Positions 9,049 through 18,273 of a DNA stretch of 64,000 nt are shown piece after piece. This stretch comes from Lachnospiraceae oral taxon 107 str. F0167. Its GTDB lineage: Bacteria > Bacillota > Clostridia > Lachnospirales > Lachnospiraceae. The notes below the pieces were generated by a model. That model was given only the letters and a program-made list of their open reading frames with translations. It was not told where the DNA came from and made no database searches. Within the stretch, counting starts at the first letter, position 1; the number at the start of each line of letters is the position of its first letter. The stretch spans positions 1-64,000 of the forward strand of contig GL890583.1 of NCBI GenBank assembly GCA_000209465.1, given 5' to 3'. The position numbers were made by a program, and so were the translations under genes.

Positions 9049-10737
9049 GTGGTTAAAGGAAATAAAAACGCTAAAATATATGCAATTACTATAACGGGTA
9101 TAGTAATTATCATATTTTTATGTTTCTTTCTGAGTAATTTAAAATGTAAGCAGCTTATAAAAGATGGTGTTTTTCTGGATATAAAAAGCGGTCTTTTGGA
9201 AAAAAAAGACAGCATTACAAAAGTGGAAATACCAAAAGGAGTTACAGCTATAGGTGATAGGGCATTTTATAATTGTACCAATCTGGAAAGTATTATTATA
9301 CCGGAAGGAGTCACAGTCATAGGTGAAAGTGCATTTTATAATTGTACCAATCTGGAAAGTATTATTATACCGGAAACTGTTAAAAAAATAGATATTCATG
9401 CTTTTGATAATTGTGTAAAAATAGAGTATATAAAATTACCTGATAATTTGGAAATAATATATACAGGGGCATTTAATAATTGCAGTTCATTAAAGAGTAT
9501 AGAAATTCCCAAGGCTGTGGCTGCTGTTTATCCGGGGGCGTTTTTAGATTGTAATTCTTTAGAGGAGGTTTCCTTTTTAGGAAATATAATTGAAATAAAT
9601 AAAAGTGCTTTTGAGGGTTGTGAGAAACTTAAAAAGATAAAATTGCCGGAGAGCCTTGAAAAAATAGATGAACTTGCCTTTAGCAATTGCAGCAGCTTAT
9701 CAGATATAGATATACCGGAAGGGATAAAATCTGTGGGGGAAGATGCTTTCTCGGGAACCGATATTCTTAAAAAAACAGATATTGATGAATACGGTTGTGT
9801 ATATATGGGAAAGGTATTGATATACAGTAAGGAAGAAAAAGAGTATATTAAGATTAAAGATACCACTAAAGTAATTGCAGACGGTGTATTTGATAATTAT
9901 GAAAATTTAAAGCAGGTCGAATTTCCGAACAGCTTGGAGAGAATAGGATATAACAGTTTTAGATCTTGTACATCTTTGGAAGAAATAAGTATACCTGAGG
10001 GAGTAAAGAGCATAGGGGAATCCGCCTTTATGTATTCGGGATTAAAAAAGGTGGATTTACCGGATACTGTAGTGGATATAGATGATTATGCGTTTATGGA
10101 ATGTATACATTTATCTGAAATAAATTTGCCAAAGAATATAGAAAATATTGGGCGTTGGTGCTTTGATAATACAGACTATCTGCTTGATATGGAGTCTGAT
10201 GAGTATGGCTGTAAATATGTTGGTGATATACTTCTTGGATGCACAGGTAAAGGTGCTAAAAGAATAAAAATTAGAGACGGAACAAGAATGATAGCGACAG
10301 GGGCTTTTGAAGACAGGGAGTTTATAGAAGGGGTATATATACCTAACAGCGTTGAGATAATGGGAGGGTATGTATTTTATAATTGTTTCGACTTAAAAGA
10401 GGTGTATTTTCAGGAAGACAGTAAGTTGAGTGAATTAAAGCCGGTGACATTCGGACAATGTATATCTTTGGAAGAAATAGAATTACCGGAGAATTTAAAG
10501 AAAATACAAGGTCATGTCTTTATAAATTGTGCTTTTAAAACTATAACAATACCTGAAAATGTAGAATATGTAGATCCTTATGCTATCAGTGAATATGATA
10601 TGCTTGAAGAAGTCAGAGTACCGAAAAAACTGAAAGGTGAGTATTATTTTGGGGACACATATATTATAGACAGTGAATATCATCCGGGAGATAAATTAAA
10701 TAAGACTCAGAAAAAACCCGATATTGTATTTTATTAA
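9049..10737 (+). CDS. BspA-type leucine-rich repeat protein, membrane anchored
   Basis: This is a 562-aa paralogue of the preceding gene. An N-terminal anchor (about residues 11-27) is followed by BspA-type LRR units, with the same DEYGC-x-YxG linker separating repeat blocks. GGGGAGG precedes a GTG start. Residues about 64-109 are two nearly identical 23-residue repeats encoded by a recent DNA duplication. There is no C-terminal sorting signal, so display probably depends on the N-terminal membrane helix. Confidence 0.85.
   Translation: MVKGNKNAKIYAITITGIVIIIFLCFFLSNLKCKQLIKDGVFLDIKSGLLEKKDSITKVEIPKGVTAIGDRAFYNCTNLESIIIPEGVTVIGESAFYNCTNLESIIIPETVKKIDIHAFDNCVKIEYIKLPDNLEIIYTGAFNNCSSLKSIEIPKAVAAVYPGAFLDCNSLEEVSFLGNIIEINKSAFEGCEKLKKIKLPESLEKIDELAFSNCSSLSDIDIPEGIKSVGEDAFSGTDILKKTDIDEYGCVYMGKVLIYSKEEKEYIKIKDTTKVIADGVFDNYENLKQVEFPNSLERIGYNSFRSCTSLEEISIPEGVKSIGESAFMYSGLKKVDLPDTVVDIDDYAFMECIHLSEINLPKNIENIGRWCFDNTDYLLDMESDEYGCKYVGDILLGCTGKGAKRIKIRDGTRMIATGAFEDREFIEGVYIPNSVEIMGGYVFYNCFDLKEVYFQEDSKLSELKPVTFGQCISLEEIELPENLKKIQGHVFINCAFKTITIPENVEYVDPYAISEYDMLEEVRVPKKLKGEYYFGDTYIIDSEYHPGDKLNKTQKKPDIVFY
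9238..9375 (+). repeat. 69-bp tandem duplication inside the LRR gene
   Basis: Units 9238-9306 and 9307-9375 differ at only a few positions and encode successive GV-x-x-IG-x-x-AFYNCTNLESIIIPE repeats. Nucleotide-level identity shows a recent slippage or recombination event rather than old repeat divergence. Confidence 0.9.
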
Positions 10738-10873
10738 AATACCGAGATAAATGAATATTAAAGTTAATATAATAACTCATATACACCTTATTAATTCTTA
10801 ATAATATACTTGTTTGAAGTTTCCAAATGTTGTATACTATTCATACAAAAACATAGCTTGGTAGGAGGTTTAT

Positions 10874-11284
10874 ATGCCTGTAGTAGAGAGTTTGATTTGC
10901 AATGAGGCAGATGGTAAACTTAGTTTTGGAAATTATATTCTTAGTGCAAAATCAAAAGTCGAGGATTTCGCACATGAGGGGGATGTATACAAGGTAAAGA
11001 CTTTTAAGGAGATTACAAAGCTTGAAAGAAATTCAGCCTTTGTGTATGAATCAGTTCCGGGTAGTGCAGTAATAGGATTTGAAACCGCCCCAAATCTTAC
11101 TACCTTTGATATATATGGTTTTGGGGATACTCAAATAACTATTGGGCTGGAAGAGGATACAGAATATGAGGTTTATGTCGATGATGTAAGTATCGGAGGC
11201 ATGAAAACAAATCTATCAGGTAAGCTTATATTTAGTGCTGAGCTAAGTGAGAAGGGTTCAAAGGTTTTAATCAAAAAAAGATAA
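10874..11284 (+). CDS. conserved small protein of unknown function
   Basis: This is a 136-aa soluble-looking protein without signal peptide or membrane helix. It resembles a small family common in Lachnospiraceae genomes that is sometimes mislabelled endosialidase. Features seen are a repeated acidic DGKLSFGNYxLSAKSKVEDF start, a central ITKLERN-x-xFVYESVPG motif, and a C-terminal EEDTEYEVYVDDV...MKTN-x-SGKL block that looks like a beta-sandwich. It has its own AGGAGG site (10863-10868), a promoter candidate (TTGTTT 10810, TATACT 10833, 17-bp spacer) and a strong terminator, so it is monocistronic and probably well expressed. Confidence 0.75.
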   Translation: MPVVESLICNEADGKLSFGNYILSAKSKVEDFAHEGDVYKVKTFKEITKLERNSAFVYESVPGSAVIGFETAPNLTTFDIYGFGDTQITIGLEEDTEYEVYVDDVSIGGMKTNLSGKLIFSAELSEKGSKVLIKKR

Positions 11285-11290
11285 TTGCAT

Positions 11291-11322
11291 GGGCATACCG
11301 GTAAGCCGGATATGCCCTTTTT
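11291..11322 (+). terminator. intrinsic terminator
   Basis: GGGCATACCGG pairs with CCGGATATGCCC around a TAAG loop, then five T. It separates the 136-aa gene from radA, whose ATG follows at 11340. Confidence 0.85.
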
Positions 11323-11339
11323 AATATGGAAAGGTTTTT

Positions 11340-12704
11340 ATGGCAAAAACAAGTAAAAGTGCATTCTTTTGTAGGGAATGTGGGTATGAGTCTCCAAAAT
11401 GGTTGGGGCAATGTCCTATGTGCAAGGCTTGGAACAGTCTTGTTGAAGAGCCTGTGGTAAATACAAAGGTTTCAAACAGAGGAATATCTTCAAATACATA
11501 TAAGAAGCCCGCTAAATTATCTGAAATACAATTGGAAGAAGAGGACAGATTTAAAACAGGCTTTGAAGAGCTTGACAGAGTTCTTGGCGGCGGTGTAGTG
11601 AGAGGCTCACTTGTTTTAGTTGGAGGAGATCCGGGTATTGGAAAATCCACTTTATTACTGCAGGTATGTAAGAATATTTCAGATGATAAAAAAACGGTGC
11701 TCTATATTTCGGGTGAGGAAAGCTTAAAGCAGATAAAAATGAGGGCAAAAAGAGTCGGTGAAATAACGGGAAATTTAAGTTTTCTATGTGAAACCAATTT
11801 GAATATGATCAAAGAAACCGTTCTGAGTGAAAAGCCTGATGTTGTGGTTATTGACTCTATACAGACAATGTTTAATGAAGAGGTGGCATCGGCTCCGGGA
11901 AGCGTAAGTCAGGTAAGAGAGTCCACCAATCTTCTTATGCAGGTGGGTAAGGAAAACAACATTGCTATATTTATTGTAGGCCATGTTACCAAGGAAGGGC
12001 AGGTGGCAGGTCCCAGAGTGCTGGAACATATGGTGGATACGGTGCTCTATTTTGAGGGTGACAGGTTTGCCACATATAGAATACTTCGTGCAGTAAAAAA
12101 CAGATTCGGTTCTACAAATGAGATAGGTGTTTTTGAAATGCAGGATGCAGGACTGATAGAGGTAAAAAACCCTTCAGAGTTTATGTTATCAGGCAGACCT
12201 GATAATGCTACAGGTGCGGCGGTTGCCTGTTTGATGGAGGGAACCAGACCTATTTTACTGGAAGTACAGGCTTTGGTAGTGCCTACCGCATTCGGACTTC
12301 CAAGGAGAACTTCCACAGGAACTGATGTAAACAGAATAAATCTGCTTATGGCTGTAATAGAAAAAAGATGTGCTCTGGCTATGAGCAGATATGATGCCTA
12401 TATAAATATAGCAGGCGGACTTAGAATAAATGAGCCGGCTTTGGATCTTTCCATTATAATGTCACTTGTTTCAAGTATGAAAAATAAAGCAATAGATGAG
12501 AAAACCGTGATATTTGGAGAAGTTGGACTTTCAGGAGAGGTCAGAGCTGTAAGTATGCCTGAAATAAGAATAAGAGAGGCTATGAAGCTTGGCTTTGAGG
12601 TATGTATACTCCCAAAGGTAAGCCTTGAAAAGATATCATTTAAAGGAAATATTAAGCTTATCGGTGTAAAAAATATCAATGAGGCTGTGTCATTGCTTAG
12701 CTGA
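11340..12704 (+). CDS. radA: DNA repair protein RadA (Sms)
   Basis: This 454-aa RadA is a RecA-like ATPase that drives branch migration of recombination intermediates. Seen in order are an N-terminal C4 zinc finger (CRECG...CPMC, about residues 10-29), Walker A GGDPGIGKST (about 93-102), the KNRFG motif (about 251-255), and a C-terminal Lon-protease-like domain (about 280-454). Length is typical. The start codon follows GGAAAGG. ybaK follows after 84 nt. Confidence 0.97.
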   Translation: MAKTSKSAFFCRECGYESPKWLGQCPMCKAWNSLVEEPVVNTKVSNRGISSNTYKKPAKLSEIQLEEEDRFKTGFEELDRVLGGGVVRGSLVLVGGDPGIGKSTLLLQVCKNISDDKKTVLYISGEESLKQIKMRAKRVGEITGNLSFLCETNLNMIKETVLSEKPDVVVIDSIQTMFNEEVASAPGSVSQVRESTNLLMQVGKENNIAIFIVGHVTKEGQVAGPRVLEHMVDTVLYFEGDRFATYRILRAVKNRFGSTNEIGVFEMQDAGLIEVKNPSEFMLSGRPDNATGAAVACLMEGTRPILLEVQALVVPTAFGLPRRTSTGTDVNRINLLMAVIEKRCALAMSRYDAYINIAGGLRINEPALDLSIIMSLVSSMKNKAIDEKTVIFGEVGLSGEVRAVSMPEIRIREAMKLGFEVCILPKVSLEKISFKGNIKLIGVKNINEAVSLLS

Positions 12705-12788
12705 GAGATTTTTTTAAGCATATTAAAAGCAGTTTATAATATATTCAGCATAAGACAGAATATTTATTTATATAGAAAAGAGAGAAAT

Positions 12789-13256
12789 ATGGACGAGAAA
12801 ACAAATGTAATGAGGCTTTTGGATCAAAAAAAGATAAAATATAATCACTATTCCTATATAGATACTCCTGCAACAAATGGTGTGGAGGTGGCAAGTCTTT
12901 TAGGTCAGGATGAGAGAAGAGTTTTTAAAACATTGGTGACGGTGGGTAAGACCGGAGCTAATTACGTCTTTGTAATACCTGTGGCAAAGGAACTTAATTT
13001 AAAGGAAGCGGCTAAGTCTGTAGGCGAGAAGTCTATAGAGATGCTTAAAATGAAGGATTTGCTGCCTCTTACAGGATATATACATGGAGGCTGTTCTCCT
13101 ATAGGAATGAAAAAAAGATTCACTACCGTGCTTGATGCCACAGCCTTGGATTTTGAAAATATAATATTCAGTGCCGGTAAGATAGGTTATCAGGTGGAAA
13201 TGTCTCCAAAGGATTTGGAAAAATTCCTGCCTTTAAGCTTTGCCGCATTGACATAG
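12789..13256 (+). CDS. ybaK: Cys-tRNA(Pro)/Cys-tRNA(Cys) deacylase YbaK/EbsC
   Basis: This is a 155-aa trans-editing enzyme of the YbaK/ProX superfamily that hydrolyses mischarged Cys-tRNA(Pro). The conserved VFKTLVT lysine motif (about residues 38-44), the GVEVA segment and the HGGCSPIGMKK loop (about 99-109) are present. Length matches the family. It sits between radA and the GTPase-nuclease fusion, 9 nt before the latter, so those two are co-translated. Confidence 0.9.
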   Translation: MDEKTNVMRLLDQKKIKYNHYSYIDTPATNGVEVASLLGQDERRVFKTLVTVGKTGANYVFVIPVAKELNLKEAAKSVGEKSIEMLKMKDLLPLTGYIHGGCSPIGMKKRFTTVLDATALDFENIIFSAGKIGYQVEMSPKDLEKFLPLSFAALT

Positions 13257-13265
13257 GATTACATT

Positions 13266-15872
13266 ATGATAAATATTGGTGTATTGGCACATGTAGATGC
13301 AGGAAAGACCACATTGATAGAAGCAATTCTTTATAAAACCGGAAAACTTAGAAAGATGGGCAGGGTGGATTTCGGAGACAGCTTTTTAGACAATGATGAA
13401 TATGAGAGGAAGAGGGGGATTACTATATTTTCAAAGATTGCCGCGACAAAGCTTGAAGATATAGATATCAATATCATAGATACCCCGGGACATGTGGATT
13501 TTAGTGCCGAGATGGAGAGAACATTATCCATACTTGATATTGCGATACTTGTAATAAGCGGCAGTGACGGTGTACAGTCACATTCACATACACTTTTTAG
13601 ACTTCTTAGAGAAGCAAATATACCCACTATTATATTTGTTAATAAGATAGACAGTGATAAGTTTGATAAAGAAAAGGTTTTGGAAGAGCTGAAAAAATCA
13701 CTTTCAAATAATATTATTGATTTTTCAAAAACAAATAAAAATATCCGGGAGGAAGTTGCATCCTGTGATGAAAGTCTTATAGAAAAGTTTATAGAGGGAG
13801 AGGAGATAAGCAAAAAAGATATAAGTTTTTGCTTTGAAACTTTAAAGGCTTTCCCTGTGGTTTTCGGTTCCGCACTTAAGCTGATAAATATTGAAGAGAT
13901 ATTGGAGCTTATAAAAAAATATTTTCATGAAAAAGCTTATAATGATAAATTATCAGGCATCATATATAAGATAAAATATGATGAGAACGGCAGCAGACTT
14001 TCATTTATAAAATTGACAGGCGGAAGTATATATGTAAAGGATACTCTAAAAGATGAAAAGATAAATCAGATTCGCTTCTATGACGGTGAAAAATATTCTA
14101 CAAAGGATAAAGGGGTTGCCGGAGATATTATTGCGGTTACAGGACTGTCAAAGTCACAAGCCGGAGATACCTTCGGAGATATCAAAAAACCTGTTACAAA
14201 ACTTTTACCTGTACTAAGCTATAATATGATTTTCCCGGAAGAAATAAGCTTAAATCAGATATATCCAAAGCTTTTACAGATATTTGATGAGATTCCCGAG
14301 ATTAAAATGGAATATAATGAGGAACTTGAGAGAATAAAAGTAAATCTGATGGGTGAAGTGCAGATAGACCTTATAAAAAGTCTTATAAATGAAAGGCTTT
14401 GTATAAGCTGCGACTTTGTGGACGGTGGAATAATTTATAAGGAGAGTATCAAAGGATATATAGAGGGTGTCGGTCATTTTGAGCCGCTAAAGCATTATGC
14501 CGAGGTACATATACTTATCTCTGAGGGCGAGAGAGGAAGCGGAATAACATTTATAAATGAAGTATCTGATGATGAGCTTCCAAAAAACTATCAGAGTCAG
14601 GTGAAAAATATTATAGAAAACTCAAAGTTTAGAGGTGTACTGACGGGCAGTGAGCTTACGGATGTGGTTTTGACATTGGTGGCAGGCAGGGCGCATGAAA
14701 AGCATACAGAGGGTGGAGATTTCCTTGAGGCTGTAAACAGAGCCGTAAGGCATGGACTTATGTATGCCACATCCGTTCTTTTGGAACCTTATTATGATTT
14801 TGAGATAAATATTCCTATGAATTGCCTTGGAAGATTATTAAATGATCTTAATAATATGAATGCCGAGGAGATAAGCTATGAGGGAAGTGATACGGTTTTT
14901 GTAAAAGGCTTTGCACCTACAATAAATATACAAAACTATGGAAGCACACTTTTATCATATACCAAGGGGATTGGGCAAATCACATTTGGGCTTAAGGGCT
15001 TTTTGCCATGCCATAATACTGATGAAATTATAAACGAGATTTCTTATATGGCTGAGTTTGATACTAAAAACACAGCAGATTCGGTATTTTGTTCCCATGG
15101 AGAAAGCTTTATAGTGCCATGGAGTGAAGTATTTAATTATATGCATCTGCCTTTAAAGAAGTTTGAGCTTGTAAAAGAAGAGGAAAAAATAGAAACCGTT
15201 CGTTCTACCTATGATGCCTCAAAGGCTGACAGTGAAGAGTTGATGGCGATATTTGAAAGAACTTACGGTAAGATTACAAGAAGAATAGGGGATTGGGATG
15301 CACCTGTAAAAAAACAGCCTGAAAAGGAATATGTTTATAAGGAAAGAGAAAAAAGGAAACATTATTTACTGGTTGACGGATATAATATTATTTTCGCATC
15401 AAAAGCTTTGAATGAGCTTGCGCAGATAAATATTGATGCCGCAAGAGACACGCTTGTTGAACTTTTAATAGATTATAAGGCATATAAGGATTATGAAATA
15501 ATATTGGTTTTTGATGCTTACAGACTTGTAAATCATCCTACAGAGGTACAAAACTTTGCAGGAGTATATGTAGTTTATACAAAGACTGCAGAGACAGCGG
15601 ACCAGTATATCGAAAAGACCACCCATGAAATGATTAAAAAATATGATGTCACTGTAGCCACCTCGGACGGAATAGAGCAGATTATTATAAGAGGTAAGGG
15701 TGCAATACTTATATCGGCAAGAGAATTTTTAAAAGACCTTGAGGATACAAAGGAAGCCTTTAGAAAAGAGCATATAGAAAAAAATACTGCATCCAACAGA
15801 TTATTTGATTCTCTTGATGAGGAACTGAAAGAAAAAATCGAGAATATCAGACTCGGCAAAGAAAAACCGTAA
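13266..15872 (+). CDS. TetM/EF-G-like GTPase fused to a Rae1/YacP-type NYN nuclease
   Basis: This 868-aa fusion has two parts. Residues 1 to about 640 are a ribosomal-protection-type translational GTPase: G1 AHVDAGKTT (8-16), RGIT switch I (50-53), DTPGHVDF (72-79), NKID (126-129), then domains II-V. The domain IV tip reads GRAHEKHTEGGDF (474-486), which aligns without gaps with the EF-G tip (G-S-Y-H...) and lacks the TetM YSPVS loop that displaces tetracycline. Residues about 698-835 resemble Rae1/YacP: LLVDGYNII (701-709), LVFDAY (747-752), ETADQYIE (776-783), ATSDG (798-802) and an SAREFL end, with acidic residues D704, D750, D779 and D801 in the places expected for an NYN active site. A charged linker joins the halves. 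Automatic annotation as tetracycline resistance is likely but doubtful. It starts 9 nt after ybaK. Confidence 0.85.
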   Translation: MINIGVLAHVDAGKTTLIEAILYKTGKLRKMGRVDFGDSFLDNDEYERKRGITIFSKIAATKLEDIDINIIDTPGHVDFSAEMERTLSILDIAILVISGSDGVQSHSHTLFRLLREANIPTIIFVNKIDSDKFDKEKVLEELKKSLSNNIIDFSKTNKNIREEVASCDESLIEKFIEGEEISKKDISFCFETLKAFPVVFGSALKLINIEEILELIKKYFHEKAYNDKLSGIIYKIKYDENGSRLSFIKLTGGSIYVKDTLKDEKINQIRFYDGEKYSTKDKGVAGDIIAVTGLSKSQAGDTFGDIKKPVTKLLPVLSYNMIFPEEISLNQIYPKLLQIFDEIPEIKMEYNEELERIKVNLMGEVQIDLIKSLINERLCISCDFVDGGIIYKESIKGYIEGVGHFEPLKHYAEVHILISEGERGSGITFINEVSDDELPKNYQSQVKNIIENSKFRGVLTGSELTDVVLTLVAGRAHEKHTEGGDFLEAVNRAVRHGLMYATSVLLEPYYDFEINIPMNCLGRLLNDLNNMNAEEISYEGSDTVFVKGFAPTINIQNYGSTLLSYTKGIGQITFGLKGFLPCHNTDEIINEISYMAEFDTKNTADSVFCSHGESFIVPWSEVFNYMHLPLKKFELVKEEEKIETVRSTYDASKADSEELMAIFERTYGKITRRIGDWDAPVKKQPEKEYVYKEREKRKHYLLVDGYNIIFASKALNELAQINIDAARDTLVELLIDYKAYKDYEIILVFDAYRLVNHPTEVQNFAGVYVVYTKTAETADQYIEKTTHEMIKKYDVTVATSDGIEQIIIRGKGAILISAREFLKDLEDTKEAFRKEHIEKNTASNRLFDSLDEELKEKIENIRLGKEKP

Positions 15873-15877
15873 AAATA

Positions 15878-15906
15878 GAGCCATGGCGAAAGTGCTATGG
15901 CTCTTT
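15878..15906 (+). terminator. terminator after the GTPase-nuclease gene
   Basis: GAGCCAT (15878-15884) pairs with ATGGCTC (15897-15903), with a further GC pair around a GAAA-containing loop. The T-tract is short. Confidence 0.65.
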
Positions 15907-15941
15907 AAAATATTTCGGGCAATATATTTTATAAATAATTA

Positions 15942-16082
15942 TCAGGTATGACAGCTTCCTGAGCAACCGCCACAACTGCCTCCACAGGAGGATTTTCCGC
16001 TTTTCTTATCTTTATAAATTGATCTTACAATAAGACCTACTACACCGACCAATGCAGCTGAAATAACAACTGTTGCTACCAT
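15942..16082 (-). CDS. FeoB-associated Cys-rich membrane protein
   Basis: This is a 46-aa protein with one transmembrane helix (about residues 2-20) and a cytoplasmic tail rich in Cys and Gly (SSCGGSCGGCSGSC). Such proteins lie downstream of feoB in Clostridia and may play the role of FeoC. AAAGGAG precedes the ATG by 6 nt. It starts 28 nt after the feoB stop and is the last gene of the minus-strand feo operon. Metal or cluster binding by the five cysteines is inferred. Confidence 0.85.
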   Translation of the reverse strand: MVATVVISAALVGVVGLIVRSIYKDKKSGKSSCGGSCGGCSGSCHT

Positions 16083-16110
16083 AATAATCTCCTTTCTTTA
16101 ATAAAACCAC

Positions 16111-18264
16111 TTATGCGTTAGCTTTTACAGTAGAATCTTTTTCTTCATATGGCTTACGCACAAGACCGTAAATAATAGCTGCGATTCCGATAAATCCAAA
16201 TATTGTACCGATACCAAACTTACCTGTAAGGATAAGTGAACCTACCTGATATATAATCATAGCTACTATATATGCAAAAATACATTGATATCCTACAGCA
16301 GTCCAGAACCATTTTATACTGCTCATCTCTCTTCTGATAGCACTCATCGCTGCAATACAAGGAGCACACAGAAGGTTGAATACAAGGTATGAGTAAGCTG
16401 CTATAGGTGTGTAGTCGGTACGTAAAAGCTGCCAGATACCCTCACCGGTATCCTTATTGAAATCGGAAACATGGTATAGAATACCGAATGTACCTACTAC
16501 ATTCTCTTTTGCCATAAGTCCTGTGATGGCTGCAACTGCAGGCTTCCATGTACCCCATCCGAGAGGAGCGAAGATCCAAGCAAAAGTATTACCGATATGT
16601 GCAAGTAGCGATAAATCCATCTGATCTTCAGCAAGATATGTAAATGAACCGTCTACAAATCCGAAATAGCTGAGGAACCATATAAGGATAGTTGCAAGTG
16701 TAATAACTGTACCTGCCTTCTTTACGAAGCTCCAACCTCTTTCAGCCATTGATCTGATGATTGAACCTGCTGTAGGAAGGTGATATGCAGGAAGCTCTAT
16801 AACAAAAGGTGAAGGATCGCCTGAGAAGAGTTTTGTCTTTTTAAGCATTATACCTGAGACGACAATAGCGGCAATACCTACAAAGTAAGCTGATGAAGCA
16901 ACCCATGCGTCATTATTAAACAATGCACCTGATATAAGTGCGATAACAGGAAGCTTTGCAGAACATGGAATAAATGTGGTTGTAATAACCGTCATTCTTC
17001 TGTCATGCTCACTCTCAATAGTTCTTGAAGCCATAATTCCCGGAACACCGCAACCTGTACCTATAAGGATTGGAATAAAGCTCTTACCTGAAAGTCCGAA
17101 TCTTCTGAAAACTCTGTCCATAACGAATGCAATTCTCGCCATATATCCACAGCCCTCTAAGAAAGCTAGGAAGAAGAAGAGTGTAAGCATCTGAGGAAGG
17201 AATCCGAGTACGGCACCTACACCGGCAATAATACCGTTTACAATAAGACCGACAAGCCACTCGGCAACACCGGCGGATTCAAGGAAACCTTGAACACCGG
17301 GCTGAATAATTTCTGCAACCAAAACATCATTTACCCAGTCGGTCATTGCTGTACCTACAGTGGTAATTGAAATATAATAAACGGCAAACATGATAGCTGC
17401 GAATATCGGAAGACCCAAAATTCTGTTTGTAACTATCTTATCAATCCTATCTGAAATACTTACATAGTCTTTATTCTTAACCTTATAAAAACTTGCAATA
17501 ACTGTGGAGATATAATTATATCTCTCAGATGTGATGATACTCTCGGCTTCATCATCCATGGTATCTTCACATTTTGTTATGATCTTTTCAATTTCAGCAA
17601 GAGTACTGTCTGAAAGATTTAACTGCTCCATAGCCTTGTCATCTCTTTGGAACAACTTAACACCGTACCATCTTCTTTGAAGCTCAGGTACGCTGTTTGG
17701 AAGAAGAGCAATGATATCCTTGATAGCATCCTCTACATTCTTATCAAACTCTTGTTTTTCTTTTGGAAGAGTGTGGCTCTTTGCTATCTCGATAGCTTTT
17801 TCAGCCGCTTCCATAACTCCTGTACTCTTAAGTGCGGAAATCTCCACTACAGGACAGCCAAGCTTTTCACTCATTTTATCAAGATCAAGCTTGTTTCCGC
17901 TTTTTTCAAGTACATCGAGCATGTTTACCGCGATAACAACAGGAACACCTAACTCTGTAACCTGTGAAGTAAGATATAAGTTTCTCTCAAGGTTTGTACC
18001 GTCGATTATATTAAGTATCGCATCAGGCTTTTCATTGAGAACATAGTTTCTTGCTACAACTTCCTCCAATGTATATGGAGAGAGAGAATAAACACCCGGA
18101 AGGTCTGTGATGATAACATCTGTATGTCCTTTTAACTTTCCTTCCTTCTTTTCAACGGTAACACCGGGCCAGTTTCCAACTGTCTGGTTTGAACCTGTCA
18201 AGGCATTAAATAAAGTAGTTTTACCGGTATTTGGGTTTCCGGTAAGTGCAATTCTGATTGCCAT
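16111..18264 (-). CDS. feoB: ferrous iron transporter FeoB
   Basis: This 717-aa FeoB imports Fe(II) across the cytoplasmic membrane. The N-terminal G domain has GNPNTGKTT (9-17), DLPGVYSL (G3) and NMLD (G4), followed by the helical GDI-like domain. The C-terminal half has about eight or more membrane helices, including the GCGVPGIMASR gate region. Length is standard. It starts 9 nt after the second feoA, so feoA-feoB translation is coupled. Confidence 0.97.
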   Translation of the reverse strand: MAIRIALTGNPNTGKTTLFNALTGSNQTVGNWPGVTVEKKEGKLKGHTDVIITDLPGVYSLSPYTLEEVVARNYVLNEKPDAILNIIDGTNLERNLYLTSQVTELGVPVVIAVNMLDVLEKSGNKLDLDKMSEKLGCPVVEISALKSTGVMEAAEKAIEIAKSHTLPKEKQEFDKNVEDAIKDIIALLPNSVPELQRRWYGVKLFQRDDKAMEQLNLSDSTLAEIEKIITKCEDTMDDEAESIITSERYNYISTVIASFYKVKNKDYVSISDRIDKIVTNRILGLPIFAAIMFAVYYISITTVGTAMTDWVNDVLVAEIIQPGVQGFLESAGVAEWLVGLIVNGIIAGVGAVLGFLPQMLTLFFFLAFLEGCGYMARIAFVMDRVFRRFGLSGKSFIPILIGTGCGVPGIMASRTIESEHDRRMTVITTTFIPCSAKLPVIALISGALFNNDAWVASSAYFVGIAAIVVSGIMLKKTKLFSGDPSPFVIELPAYHLPTAGSIIRSMAERGWSFVKKAGTVITLATILIWFLSYFGFVDGSFTYLAEDQMDLSLLAHIGNTFAWIFAPLGWGTWKPAVAAITGLMAKENVVGTFGILYHVSDFNKDTGEGIWQLLRTDYTPIAAYSYLVFNLLCAPCIAAMSAIRREMSSIKWFWTAVGYQCIFAYIVAMIIYQVGSLILTGKFGIGTIFGFIGIAAIIYGLVRKPYEEKDSTVKANA

Positions 18265-18273
18265 ATTAGCTCC

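Noticed and set aside
7217-10737. CRISPR-like regular repeats
   Set aside because: The periodicity is 69 bp in frame and encodes LRR units; no conserved repeat/unique spacer structure.
13266-15872. Tetracycline resistance gene (TetM class)
   Set aside because: The GTPase resembles TetM but lacks the YSPVS loop and carries a nuclease domain, so resistance is not supported.
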